64,000 nucleotides of DNA from JALORV01 sp035429805 (GTDB taxonomy: Bacteria > Pseudomonadota > Gammaproteobacteria > Burkholderiales > Burkholderiaceae_F), in NCBI GenBank assembly GCA_035429805.1, contig DAOMFL010000006.1, forward strand, positions 1 to 64,000, read 5' to 3'. A program made the translations under genes and the position numbers. Numbering within the stretch: position 1 is the stretch's first letter; each line of letters opens with the position of its first letter. Under the pieces are notes generated by a model. That model saw nothing but the letters and a program-made list of their open reading frames with translations, was not told where the DNA came from and did no database searches. Shown one piece after another: positions 7,423 through 16,386 of this stretch.

Positions 7423-8790
7423 ATGACACACCGCTCAGCCCTCATCGCCGTCCCGGCGCTTGTTCTATCGCTCTTGCTCTCCGAGACGGCTCTCGGCCAG
7501 AGCGCCGCTACGGCCCCTGCCGCCAACCCAGTCCTGTTTCGCAACGTCCGGATCTTCGACGGCGTGTCCGGGCGTGTCAGTGGTCCCAGCGATGTACTGG
7601 TACGCGGCAACCGCATCGAGCGCATCGCCGCGAAGCAGTCACCAGAGACCGGCGCAACGCTCATCGAAGGCAACGGCCGTACGCTGATGCCCGGCCTGAT
7701 CGACGTGCACTGGCACACCATGCTCGCCAGTCCGTCCCTGACGGTCGCATTGTCGGCCGACGAAAGCTACCTCGCTCTGCTTGCCGGTGTCGAGGCAGAG
7801 CGGACACTGATGCGCGGATTCACCACGGTGCGCGACGTCGGCGGTTCCTCCTTCGGCCTGAAGCGTGCCATCGACGAGCGGCAGGTGCCCGGCCCCAGGA
7901 TCTTCCCTTCCGGCGCGATGATCAGCGTGACCAGCGGTCATGGTGACTTCCGCAGCGTGCACGATCTGCCGCGAACGCTCGGCGAACCGGGTTCGCGCTT
8001 GGACCGGGATGGCCACACCGCGATCGCGGACAGTCCCGACGAGGTGCGCCTGCGAACGCGGGAGCAGCTGATGCGCGGTGCCTCGCAGATCAAGCTCACG
8101 GCCGGCGGAGGTGTCACCTCACCGAACAGCCCGTTGGATGCGATCACGTTCACCGAAGCGGAAGTGCGCGCTGCAGTGGAGGCGGCGAGAAACTGGGGCA
8201 CGTATGTGACTGTCCATGCTTACACCTCCGAAGCCATACGTGAGTCCATCTCCGCGGGCGTGCTCTGCATCGAACACGCGATGCTGATGGACGAGGCGAC
8301 CGCCCAGCTGATGGCCAGCAAGGGCATCTGGCTCAGCACTCAGCCGCTGCCGCTGGAGCTGGGCAATGCATTTCCACCGGGCTCCGATGAACGGGCGAAG
8401 TTCCAGCAGGTCTACGAAGGTGTGGACAACGTGTACAAGCTGGCCCGCAAGTACAAGCTCAAGACGGCCTTCGGCACGGATGTTCTGTTCTCCAGCGCGC
8501 TTGCAGCACAACAGGGCGCGTTGCTGGCCAGCCTGACGCGCTGGTACTCGCCGGCCGAGGTGCTCGTAATGGCTACCGGCACCAACGGCGAGCTGCTGCG
8601 ACTTTCCGGGAAACGCAGCCCTTACAAGGGCGACATCGGCGTCGTGCGCGAAGGTGCGCTGGCGGACCTGTTGCTGGTCGACGGCGATCCGGTGGCAGAC
8701 ATCGGCCTGGTCGCGCGACCGGCGGAGTCCCTTGTGGTAATCATGAAGGACGGCGTGATCTACAAAAACAGCTTGGCGAGCAGGCCGTAG
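7423..8790 (+). CDS. Secreted amidohydrolase (imidazolonepropionase-like / Xaa-Pro dipeptidase-like)
   Basis: 455 residues with a cleavable signal peptide (LLLSETALGQ) and an amidohydrolase TIM-barrel. The metal motif is DVHWH (H96, H98), followed by QIKLTAGGG (candidate carboxylated lysine), VTVHAY, CIEHA and FGTD (the barrel-end Asp). This pattern is typical of periplasmic amidohydrolases acting on N-acylated amino acids or Xaa-Pro dipeptides. The start at 7423 is preferred over an earlier in-frame ATG because GGAGG (7409-7413) lies 9 bases upstream and the signal peptide begins there. A single-gene unit next to a DUF1214 remnant. Substrate not predictable. Confidence 0.85.
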   Translation: MTHRSALIAVPALVLSLLLSETALGQSAATAPAANPVLFRNVRIFDGVSGRVSGPSDVLVRGNRIERIAAKQSPETGATLIEGNGRTLMPGLIDVHWHTMLASPSLTVALSADESYLALLAGVEAERTLMRGFTTVRDVGGSSFGLKRAIDERQVPGPRIFPSGAMISVTSGHGDFRSVHDLPRTLGEPGSRLDRDGHTAIADSPDEVRLRTREQLMRGASQIKLTAGGGVTSPNSPLDAITFTEAEVRAAVEAARNWGTYVTVHAYTSEAIRESISAGVLCIEHAMLMDEATAQLMASKGIWLSTQPLPLELGNAFPPGSDERAKFQQVYEGVDNVYKLARKYKLKTAFGTDVLFSSALAAQQGALLASLTRWYSPAEVLVMATGTNGELLRLSGKRSPYKGDIGVVREGALADLLLVDGDPVADIGLVARPAESLVVIMKDGVIYKNSLASRP

Positions 8791-8983
8791 CAGCCAAGCT
8801 TGCAGTCAAGGCGAACCGTGCAGAGTAGAGCCGTTAATTTCGCGGACGCCCGAAGAGAATTGGGACCGCTCTGCGAATCTGTGGGTGCGAAATGCCTTGG
8901 ACCCGGCGCGCGCGGCCTGGCTCTTGTCGGCGTCAAGATTCCTCGGCCACCACAGAAAGCTGACGAAGCCGGCCCGGCTTAAC

Positions 8984-9032
8984 CGGCCAGAAGCAGCCGC
9001 TTCCAAGCCCCAGCTCGAGTGTCTCTTAGCGG
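8984..9032 (+). repeat. Degenerate dispersed repeat, copy 6
   Basis: CGGCCA at 8984-8989, 36 bases, TTAGCGG at 9026-9032. Two mismatches to AAAGCGG at identical spacing; the first 11 bases match copy 4. Confidence 0.4.
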
Positions 9033-9218
9033 ACTGAAAGGCGTCCGCGGTTGGACGGGTCTGAGTGAAGACGACGGTACGGCTGCGCGGCGGCCGCGTC
9101 GATGAACCGCGAAGCTGGGGCGATGCCGACCGCTGAGCGTCGAGTTTGCTTACAGACTGCTGGTCGGCTAATCACGCTCTCCTGAAAAGTTCCTTCCAAT
9201 TCAAACCCCGGCACTGAA

Positions 9219-9234
9219 TGGCGCGAATCTTGCA
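9219..9234 (+). promoter_or_regulatory. Sigma-54 (RpoN) promoter
   Basis: TGGCGCGAATCTTGCA matches the -24/-12 consensus TGGCACG-N4-TTGCA with one mismatch and exact GG-to-GC spacing. It lies 118 bases before the PEP-CTERM gene. PEP-CTERM genes are known targets of the PrsK/PrsR-RpoN system in floc-forming betaproteobacteria, which supports the call. Confidence 0.65.
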
Positions 9235-9352
9235 TTCCTCCACCAAGTCCGGCCAATCCGTACTTACCTCGTTGCCGGGCTGAGCCAGTTAAGTCGCTCC
9301 ACAGCCCGCACGTCTGTGAATTGATCGGCATTGCTTTCACAAGGGGACTTGG

Positions 9353-10213
9353 ATGAAAAGGACAGCGCTTTCAATCGTCGCATGCATCGGGGTGACGGTG
9401 GCTCAGCCAGCGTTCGCGGTCGCCACATTCCTCGATGAGTTCAAGATCATCAAGAACGGCATCTCGAACTGGTTCGTCGATTCATTCGCCGATGGTGCTC
9501 CGCCGCCGAGCGCCCCCAACTTCTTTGACGGTAGCGCCGCCAACTACTTCGTAAGTGCAACTTTTCCGGCCGGGTCGGAGTTGAATGGCCGCCTGCGCAT
9601 CGACTCTGCAAACGGGGCTGTCGGCGTTTCGGCGAATGGGACTCAGATCCGTACACACAACGCTGTTCTCAATACCAACGTTGACCCAAACAACCTCGTC
9701 AATGGACTGAAGATCGACGACACGATTGTCATGTCAGGCGTGTTCAGCGTAGTGCTCAATTCAGGTCCGCTTTACTCCGGATACGGCATCGGTTTCAACG
9801 ACGGCAGCGGCAATCTTGCGCGCAGGAATGAGGTGGACCTGCAAGTGCAGTACAGCACGACCCTGCTTGCCAACATCATCCGGCTCAGTTATCAGGATTT
9901 CGACAACTCCACGGTATCGACGGTCGCGGCGATCCCGCTTGACACGTCTCTGAATGCGGATCAGGTTGTCCTTACGCTCTCGCGCCCGGATGTAAATAAC
10001 CTCGATCTCATAGCTTCCTACTCCTACTTGCTAGGGGGCCAGATTGTCGGAGGCGGCACGCTGGGTACGACGTCAATCTTCCAGGACAGGAACTGGGTTC
10101 GCGGATTCTTCTTCGCATCCGAGCAGCAGCAGGTTCCGGAGCCGGGATCGCTCGCTCTACTGGCAGTTGCGCTCGCAGGGTTCGGATTCCTGCGGGGTCG
10201 CGCCCGACAGTAG
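9353..10213 (+). CDS. PEP-CTERM sorting domain protein
   Basis: 286 residues: a Sec signal peptide (about 1-22, ending QPAFA), a roughly 230-residue beta-rich exported domain with no recognised enzyme motif, and a C-terminal PEP-CTERM tag (VPEPGSLALLAVALAGFGFL, then RGRARQ). The tag is recognised by exosortase (EpsH/XrtA type), which cleaves it and releases the protein to the surface or the exopolysaccharide matrix. No exosortase gene is in the window, so it must be elsewhere. The sigma-54 promoter upstream implies regulation with exopolysaccharide production. Confidence 0.88.
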   Translation: MKRTALSIVACIGVTVAQPAFAVATFLDEFKIIKNGISNWFVDSFADGAPPPSAPNFFDGSAANYFVSATFPAGSELNGRLRIDSANGAVGVSANGTQIRTHNAVLNTNVDPNNLVNGLKIDDTIVMSGVFSVVLNSGPLYSGYGIGFNDGSGNLARRNEVDLQVQYSTTLLANIIRLSYQDFDNSTVSTVAAIPLDTSLNADQVVLTLSRPDVNNLDLIASYSYLLGGQIVGGGTLGTTSIFQDRNWVRGFFFASEQQQVPEPGSLALLAVALAGFGFLRGRARQ

Positions 10214-11071
10214 CCCCTCATTCGTGTGCACGCTGGGAATGCCGGTGGCGGCCGCGCTCGAAGCGTGAGAGTCTAGTGAGAAGCCCCCTTCGTCGAGGGA
10301 AGGGGCAGCGAACTAGGCGGCCTCGCCGGCCGCGCCTCGTTTCGCTCGGCGAGGCTGCCTGATGCCGTTGCAGAGGTCTAGTTCTTGAGTCTTGGTCTCT
10401 CACTGATCTCGAGCCGGACCTTCCGCTCCTTGAACTAGTGCGGCATAAGGGCGCTCATCTACAGATGAAGTGAATCTCGGACGTCGAGTACTCGGCCCCG
10501 CTCTCAGGCGGCCGACTCTTCGCGATCTCCCGGCGGTAGCCGGCCAGAGGCGGCCAAGCGTTCTACCCACCTGTTCCGCCGATAGCAGACACAACGCCCC
10601 GTCTGGGGCGATGCTCCGCTGTGCCGGTTGGGTGTTGGCATGGGAATCCTTCCCACGACTTGAGCTTAGCGAGCGGACCACTACCTTGGGTCCCGCACCA
10701 CACCTTGCCGAACCCAAATTTTGGCTGACTGTTGCGCGCCGAGAGCGCTGACACCAGGCACGCAGGGTGTGCGGTACGCGGGTTCGGCAACGCCCAACGA
10801 GGAGTAGGCAGGGGCCGAACACTCTGGCGCAGGCCCTGATCGTCGAGTTGCGCGCGGGACGCCATGCCACAACGTTTCCAGCCGAGGCATCGCACAACCT
10901 TCAACCCACCTGGAGCAGGCGGCAGGCCCAGCGGGCCGATGATGGGGTCAAGCCTTCCGCGCGCACGGTTTGCCCGGATGCAACACCTGGCGCTTCCGCA
11001 CGTCCAAAGTTCCGCCGGTTCTGAGCGGCAGTCTGCGAAGATGCGCGCCACCCATTCCGTGACCGACCGCC
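10214..11071. other. Long gene-free gap
   Basis: 858 bases in which open frames overlap on both strands but none has a domain, a ribosome binding site or the codon bias of neighbours. It contains a short hairpin at 10283-10306 that may end the PEP-CTERM transcript, a 14-bp stem-loop at 10315-10360, and a shifted copy of the dispersed repeat (CGGCCA at 10541, TAGCAGAC at 10583). Probably decayed DNA. Confidence 0.5.
10315..10360. repeat. Long inverted repeat (14-bp stem-loop)
   Basis: The left arm 10315-10328 pairs with the right arm 10347-10360 over 14 positions, nine of them a perfect GCCTCGCCG/CGGCGAGGC core, with one G-T pair. The loop is 18 bases. There is no T-run after it, so it is not a standard terminator; a REP-like element or transcript-end structure is possible. 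Confidence 0.5.
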
Positions 11072-13045
11072 ATGGCACTGATCCAGCTCGAAGAAGACCA
11101 GATCCGCACCTGGACGCGGGCCCAGAAGGACCGGTGGTGGTTCGAGAACGTCTATCGCGGCGATATGGCGCAGCTCACGGTGCGGTCCGGCATCACCGGC
11201 TTCCTGCTCGGCGGAGTGCTGGCAGCCACCGCGATGTACATCGGTGCCAAGACCGGCATTTCGATCGGCGTCGGGCTGACGGCCGTGATCCTCGCGTTCG
11301 CGATCTACCGCATCATGGCCGGCATGGGGATCGCGACGGACTTCACGATCCTCGAGAACAACTGCACGCAGTCGATCGCGACCGCGGCCGGTTACATGAT
11401 CGGGCCGATGATCGCGAGCCTCACGGCCTACATGCTGGTCACCGACCGGATCATTCCGTGGTGGCACATGGTGGTCTGGATGTGCGTGGTCTCGATCATC
11501 GGGGTGCTGCTGGCGTTCCCGATGAAGCGGCGTTTCGTCAACGACGAGCAGTTGCCGTTCCCCGAAGGCCGTGCCAGTGGCGTGGTGCTCGATGCCCTGT
11601 ACACGGGGGCCGCGCATGCGGGCATGTACAAAGCCAGACTGCTGGCGGGCACGGCCGTGCTGACGGGGCTGTACCAGGCGCTGATCAGCGATGGCTGGAT
11701 GAAGCTCGTGCAGTTCAAGATCCTGCGCCTGGACGAGTGGGCTGGCCTGAAGGAGCCCTGGACCTTCCACGAACGGCTCGACACCTACTACTACGCGTGG
11801 GCGACCAAGGCGCAGGGCTGGATCCCGACGATCCTCGGCACCGACATCCGCCAGCTCGGGCTGCGCCTGACGCTCGACGCGGCGATGCTGGGCGTCGGCG
11901 GGCTGATGGGCATGGCGGTGGCGACGAGCTGCCTGCTCGGCGCGTTCATCAACTTCGTGATCCTCGCACCAATGATGATCCAGGCCGGCGACATCGTCGC
12001 GCGCGTGAGCCCGAGCGGCGCCGTGGTGCCGATCTCGCGCGCCGAGATCGTCAACCAGTGGTCGCTGTGGTGGGGCGTGACGATGATGGTCGTCGGCTCT
12101 CTCGTGAGCCTGCTCGGACGGCCGGAGATCTTCAAGGGTCTCTTCCGGCGCGGACAGAAGAGCGAAGGCGTCGACGTGCTCAGGGACATCGAGTTTCCGA
12201 TCTGGATCTCGGTCGTCGGCATCCCGCTCTTCAGCGCGCTCGGGGCCTGGGTCACGCATGAGTTCTTCGGTGTGCCGTGGCTGCTGGCATTCATCTCGCT
12301 GCCACTGATCTTCGTGCTGTCGATCATCTGCACGAACTCGATGGCGCTGACATCGTGGACCCCGACCGGTTCGATGTCGAAGATCACGCAGTTCACGATG
12401 GGCGCGATCGACCGCACCAATCCAGCAAGCAACCTGATCCCGGCGGCGATGACGGCCGAGATCGCCGCGAATTCCGCCAACCTGCTGTCCGACATCAAGC
12501 CCGGCTACATGCTCGGCGCCAAACCGCGCCAGCAGGCGGTGGGGCACGTCATCGGCATCTTCGCCGGCGCGCTGGTGTGCGTGCCGCTCTTCTTCCTGCT
12601 GTTCCTGCGGCCGGACGCGAACGGCGTGCGTTCGGTGGCGACCATCGTTTCCGACCAGTTCGCATTTCCCGCGGCGCTGCAGTGGAAGGGCGTGGCGGAG
12701 ATCATCGCGAAGGGCGTCAGCGCATTGCCGTATTCCGCCGTCGTTTCGATGGTCGTCGCGGCGATCAGCGCTGCAGCGATCGAGATCGCGCGTATGGTGA
12801 CGAAGGGCCGCTTCCAGCTGTCCGCCGTATCCGTCGGCCTCGGTGTCGTGCTGCCGCCCGAGGCGACCTTGGCGATGTGGGTGGGCGCGCTGATCTTCTG
12901 GCTCGCGGGCCGCAAGTACGCGCAGAAGGGCACATCCGGCCATGAATTCTGGGTGGAGGGCCTGGAGCCCATCTGTGCCGGGCTCATTTCCGGGTCGGCG
13001 CTGATGGGCATCGGCAATGCCGTGCTCAACGTGATAATGGGTTGA
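11072..13045 (+). CDS. OPT-family oligopeptide transporter
   Basis: 657 residues, an inner-membrane protein of the OPT/YSL family with about 14-16 hydrophobic helices. It opens with a soluble N-terminus (QDRWWFENVYRGD-like), then TVRSGITGFLLGG and the conserved AATAMYIGAKTG segment. Repeats of glycine-rich helices such as GVGGLMGMAVATSCLLGA are characteristic. Members take up small peptides or metal-chelate complexes by proton symport. The next gene, 147 bases on and in the same direction, is an S9 oligopeptidase, which suggests peptide uptake followed by cleavage. Confidence 0.9.
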   Translation: MALIQLEEDQIRTWTRAQKDRWWFENVYRGDMAQLTVRSGITGFLLGGVLAATAMYIGAKTGISIGVGLTAVILAFAIYRIMAGMGIATDFTILENNCTQSIATAAGYMIGPMIASLTAYMLVTDRIIPWWHMVVWMCVVSIIGVLLAFPMKRRFVNDEQLPFPEGRASGVVLDALYTGAAHAGMYKARLLAGTAVLTGLYQALISDGWMKLVQFKILRLDEWAGLKEPWTFHERLDTYYYAWATKAQGWIPTILGTDIRQLGLRLTLDAAMLGVGGLMGMAVATSCLLGAFINFVILAPMMIQAGDIVARVSPSGAVVPISRAEIVNQWSLWWGVTMMVVGSLVSLLGRPEIFKGLFRRGQKSEGVDVLRDIEFPIWISVVGIPLFSALGAWVTHEFFGVPWLLAFISLPLIFVLSIICTNSMALTSWTPTGSMSKITQFTMGAIDRTNPASNLIPAAMTAEIAANSANLLSDIKPGYMLGAKPRQQAVGHVIGIFAGALVCVPLFFLLFLRPDANGVRSVATIVSDQFAFPAALQWKGVAEIIAKGVSALPYSAVVSMVVAAISAAAIEIARMVTKGRFQLSAVSVGLGVVLPPEATLAMWVGALIFWLAGRKYAQKGTSGHEFWVEGLEPICAGLISGSALMGIGNAVLNVIMG

Positions 13046-13192
13046 CGTGCAGACCGCCGGCGGCGCTGCGCTGCGGGTCTGTCGTACCCATTGGCGCTTC
13101 GTCGCACAGCACGGAACCCGCTGCCTGATTTCTGATCGAATGGCGCGCTTCGGTCTTACCGAACCTCTTTCACCGACTCCAGGAGAATCGTG

Positions 13193-15412
13193 ATGGCCCT
13201 TCCCCGCTGGACCCGCCGTCGTGCGCTGGCTGCGCTTGGAGCCCTGCCCGCGTCGTTGTCCCTGCCGGCGTTCGCCGCATCCGCGGCCAAGCCCGCCGCC
13301 GGTCCGCCCGTCGCCCGCAAGCAGCCTGTGAAGGAAACCCTCTGGGGCGAGGAGATCGTCGATCCGTACCGCTGGATGGAGGATCCGAAGGACGCCGAGT
13401 GGGAATCCTTCATGAAGGGCCAGGCCGCCTATGCGCGCCGCGTGCTCGACTCGATTCCCGGGCGCAAGGCGCTGTTCCAACGGGTGACGCAGCTCTCGGG
13501 CGAAGTGCCGATCGCGCAGGCCCCGCAGATGGCGGGCAAGGGACGGCTCTTCTACCAGATGCGTCCGAGCGGGGCGAACCAGTTCAAGCTGTATATGCGC
13601 GACGGCGTGAACGGCGCGGAGAAGCTGCTGGTCGACCCGAGCACGCTGCGTGGCCCGAATGATGTCCACATGTCGCTCGACTGGTGGCTGGCGTCGCCCG
13701 ACGGCCGTTACGTCGTCTATGGACTGTCGCCGGCCGGTTCGGAAAATTCGGTGGCGCAGATCCTCGAGGTCGACGTCATGAAGGTGCTGCCCGAGCGCAT
13801 CGACCGCACGCAGTACGCGAATCCGAGCTGGCTCCCGGACAGCAGCGGTTTCTTCATCATTCGCCTCGCCGAGGGCGCCAAGCTCGGGTCGCAGGAGTAT
13901 TACCTCGACTCGGTGGCCTGGCTGCATCGCCTGGGCACCGATCCGAAGGACGATGTCCGCGTGCTGTCGCGCGGCCAGTTTGCCGGCGTTCCGCTCGAGC
14001 GCAACGAGTTCCCCGGCGTGGCGGCCGATCCCTCGTCGCGCCACGTGGTCGCGGTTGTCGCCGGGGGCGTGCGGCGCGAGAACCCGCTCTACGTCGCGAC
14101 GCTCGAAAGCGTCCTCGCCCGGCAGCCGCAATGGCGCAAGGTCTGCGACGTGGCCGACGAGGTGACAGGCTTCGCCTTCCGCGGCGATGAGCTCTACCTG
14201 CAGACGACGCGCAACGCCACGAACGCCAAGGTGCTGAAGACCTCGCTATCGGCGCCGGACCTCGCGCGCGCGGCCACCGTCGTTCCCGAGGGCGACACCG
14301 TGATCGAGGCGATCGCGATCGCGCGCGACGGGCTGTATGTGCGCGACATGGACGGGGGCTACAACGGACTGCGGCGCCTGGGCAACGATGGCCGGCTGCA
14401 GACGATCAAGCTGCCGTTCGAAGGTTCATTCGAATCGATGTCGACCGACACGCGCGAGGATGGCGTGTGGATGCTGGGCACGAGCTGGCTGCTGCCGTTC
14501 ACGGTGTTCCGTCATGACCCGGCCGCCAACAGTACGGCGGCCGTGCCGCTGGCGCCGCCGCCGTCGCTGGATCTCTCGAAGTTCGAGGCGATCCGTTCAT
14601 TCGCGAAGGCGCGCGACGGCACGCGCGTGCCGCTGTCGATTGTCGCGAAGAAGGGCATGAAGCGCGATGGACGCAATCCGACGCTCGTGAACGCGTACGG
14701 TGCGTACCAGATTTCGATGACGCCCTATTTCAATGCGCGCGGCATCGCGTTCCTGGAGCAGGGTGGCGTGCTCGCCTACGCGCACGTGCGCGGCGGCGGC
14801 GAGTACGGCAAGCGCTGGTGGAGATCCGGACAGAAGCTCACCAAACCGAACACCTGGCGCGACCTGATCGACTGCTGCGAGGAACTGATCCGGCAGAAGT
14901 GGACCAGTTCGAAGCGGCTGACGATCCAGGGCGGCTCCGCCGGTGGCATCACGGTGGGCCGTGCGCTCACCGAACGCCCGGACCTTTTTACCGCGGTGAT
15001 TTCGAATGTCGGCGTCTCGAACGCGTTGCGGGCGGAGTTTTCGCAGAACGGGCCGCCGAATATCGACGAGTTCGGCACCGTCACCGAGCGCGGCGGATTC
15101 CTCGGCCTGAAGCAGATGGACGCCTATCACGCGGTACGCGATGGCGTGCATTACCCGGCGGTGCTGCTGACGACCGGAATCACCGACCCGCGCGTCGAGC
15201 CCTGGCAGGTGGCGAAGATGGCGGCCCGGCTGCAGGAGGTGGTCGCCCGGCTGCAGCGCCCGGACCGCAACCCGGTATTGCTGCGCGTGGACTTCGAAGC
15301 GGGACATGGCCTCGGCTCCACGCGCCAGCAGGCCGATGCCGAGCGCGCGGACGAGTATGCGTTTGCGCTGTGGCGCAGCGGCATCGCCGGGTTCCAGCCG
15401 AAGGCCGCCTGA
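13193..15412 (+). CDS. Prolyl oligopeptidase family (S9) serine peptidase
   Basis: 739 residues. The N-terminus RRRALAALGALPASLSLPAFA resembles a Tat or Sec signal, so the enzyme is probably periplasmic. The order is a beta-propeller (about 50-450) followed by an alpha/beta-hydrolase domain. The catalytic triad is visible: Ser582 in GGSAGG, Asp665 in ITDPRVEP and His705 in EAGHG. It should cut short proline-containing peptides. ATG 13193 is chosen because AGGAGA lies 6 bases upstream. It follows the OPT transporter and ends at a 12-bp hairpin shared with the convergent VOC gene. Confidence 0.9.
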   Translation: MALPRWTRRRALAALGALPASLSLPAFAASAAKPAAGPPVARKQPVKETLWGEEIVDPYRWMEDPKDAEWESFMKGQAAYARRVLDSIPGRKALFQRVTQLSGEVPIAQAPQMAGKGRLFYQMRPSGANQFKLYMRDGVNGAEKLLVDPSTLRGPNDVHMSLDWWLASPDGRYVVYGLSPAGSENSVAQILEVDVMKVLPERIDRTQYANPSWLPDSSGFFIIRLAEGAKLGSQEYYLDSVAWLHRLGTDPKDDVRVLSRGQFAGVPLERNEFPGVAADPSSRHVVAVVAGGVRRENPLYVATLESVLARQPQWRKVCDVADEVTGFAFRGDELYLQTTRNATNAKVLKTSLSAPDLARAATVVPEGDTVIEAIAIARDGLYVRDMDGGYNGLRRLGNDGRLQTIKLPFEGSFESMSTDTREDGVWMLGTSWLLPFTVFRHDPAANSTAAVPLAPPPSLDLSKFEAIRSFAKARDGTRVPLSIVAKKGMKRDGRNPTLVNAYGAYQISMTPYFNARGIAFLEQGGVLAYAHVRGGGEYGKRWWRSGQKLTKPNTWRDLIDCCEELIRQKWTSSKRLTIQGGSAGGITVGRALTERPDLFTAVISNVGVSNALRAEFSQNGPPNIDEFGTVTERGGFLGLKQMDAYHAVRDGVHYPAVLLTTGITDPRVEPWQVAKMAARLQEVVARLQRPDRNPVLLRVDFEAGHGLGSTRQQADAERADEYAFALWRSGIAGFQPKAA

Positions 15413-15424
15413 CGTCGCCGCGAC

Positions 15425-15452
15425 CGTCGCCGGCTGGTTTCAGCCGGCGACG
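15425..15452. terminator. Bidirectional hairpin between convergent genes
   Basis: A perfect 12-bp stem (15425-15436 with 15441-15452) closes a GTTT loop. It sits 12 bases after the peptidase stop and encodes the last residues of the VOC gene on the other strand. No T-run follows, so it may be an mRNA-stabilising end structure rather than a classical intrinsic terminator. Confidence 0.5.
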
Positions 15453-15859
15453 ACGACGTTAACCATCCAGCCGACACCGAAGCGGTCGGTGACCATGCCG
15501 AAGCACGGCGACCAGAAGGTCTTGCCGAGCGGCATCGTCACCTTGCCGCCATCGGCCAGTGCATCGAACATGCGGCGCGCTGACGCCTCGTCCGGCGGCG
15601 TGATCGACAGCGAGAAGCCGCCGAAATTGGGTTTCCCGGAGCAGCGGCCGTCCGAGAGCATCACGTTGGTGCCGCCCACCCGGAACGACGCGTGCATCAC
15701 CTTGTCTTCGCTGCCGGGCGGCAGCATGCCGGGCGGAGCGGGTTCGGGTGCTTCGCGGTTGCGCATCAGCATGTCGATCTTCGTGCCGAAGGCCTTCATG
15801 TAGAACGCGATCGCCTCATCGGCGCGGCCTTCGAAGAACAGATACGGTTCAACGTTCAT
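15440..15859 (-). CDS. VOC-family PhnB-like protein
   Basis: 139 residues, one VOC module of the PhnB/glyoxalase-like group: the start MNVEPYLFFEGRADEAIAFY and the end FGMVTDRFGVGWMVN are characteristic. Such proteins are often called 3-demethylubiquinone methyltransferase-like, but their true role is mostly unknown. ATG at 15859 is preceded by GAGGAG; upstream in-frame codons only extend into the next gene's end. It lies 22 bases after a second VOC gene, in the same direction. Confidence 0.8.
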   Translation of the reverse strand: MNVEPYLFFEGRADEAIAFYMKAFGTKIDMLMRNREAPEPAPPGMLPPGSEDKVMHASFRVGGTNVMLSDGRCSGKPNFGGFSLSITPPDEASARRMFDALADGGKVTMPLGKTFWSPCFGMVTDRFGVGWMVNVVVAG

Positions 15860-15881
15860 CGGTGCTCCTCGTTGGTGTGGT

Positions 15882-16367
15882 TCAGCGGGCCGCGGCCTGC
15901 AGCGCCGACAGGTCAATCTTCTTCATCTTCAGCACGGCGGCCATCACGGCGTCGGAGCGTGGGCCGGTCATCAACTGCTCGATGACGGTCGGCACGATCT
16001 GCCATGAGAGCCCGTAGCGATCCTTCAGCCACCCGCACTGCTGCGCCCGCGGGTCGCCACCGGCACCGAGTGCCGTCCAGTAATGGTCGATCTCGTCCTG
16101 CGTCTCGCAGTGGACCACAAGCGAGATCGCCTCGGTGAACCGGAAGACGGGACCGCCATTCAAGGCCATGAACGACTGGCCATCGAGGTCGAAAGTGACG
16201 ACCATGACCGAACCGGCGGGCCTTCCGTGGACTTCGAAGCCGGCCTCCCCGTAGCGCGAGATCGCGTTGATCCGCGAATTCGGGAACACCGAGACATAGC
16301 AGCGGGCGGCAGGTTCGGCCTCGCTGTCGAACCAGAGGCACGGTGAAATGCGCTGGATGACGGCCAT
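15882..16367 (-). CDS. VOC-family protein (3-dmu-9_3-mt type)
   Basis: 161 residues of the PF06983 type: ISPCLWFDSEAEPAARCYVSVFPNS at the N-terminus, then GSVMVVTFDLDGQSFMALNGGP and a C-terminal LKMKKIDLSAL tail typical of this group. Catalytic function is unproven for most members. The start at 16367 matches the family start; the longer frame reaches into the next gene. It probably forms one transcript with the VOC gene downstream and may belong with the cluster at 16387-19404. Confidence 0.8.
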   Translation of the reverse strand: MAVIQRISPCLWFDSEAEPAARCYVSVFPNSRINAISRYGEAGFEVHGRPAGSVMVVTFDLDGQSFMALNGGPVFRFTEAISLVVHCETQDEIDHYWTALGAGGDPRAQQCGWLKDRYGLSWQIVPTVIEQLMTGPRSDAVMAAVLKMKKIDLSALQAAAR

Positions 16368-16386
16368 CGTGGTTTCCCGTGGCAGA

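Larger units (their letters stand above)
8791..9352. other. Gap with repeat copy and sigma-54 promoter
   Basis: 562 bases without a credible gene. It holds a repeat copy (8984-9032), a GCGGAC-N8-GTCCGC dyad (9029-9048) that could be an upstream activator site, and a sigma-54 promoter (9219-9234) for the next gene. Confidence 0.55.

Noticed and set aside
10563..11078. 171-codon and other frames in the 10.2-11.1 kb gap
   Set aside because: Frames overlap on both strands, lack start signals and recognisable domains; treated as non-coding.
10901..14131. 1076-codon minus-strand frame
   Set aside because: Antisense to the OPT transporter and S9 peptidase, both with complete motifs; typical GC-rich shadow.
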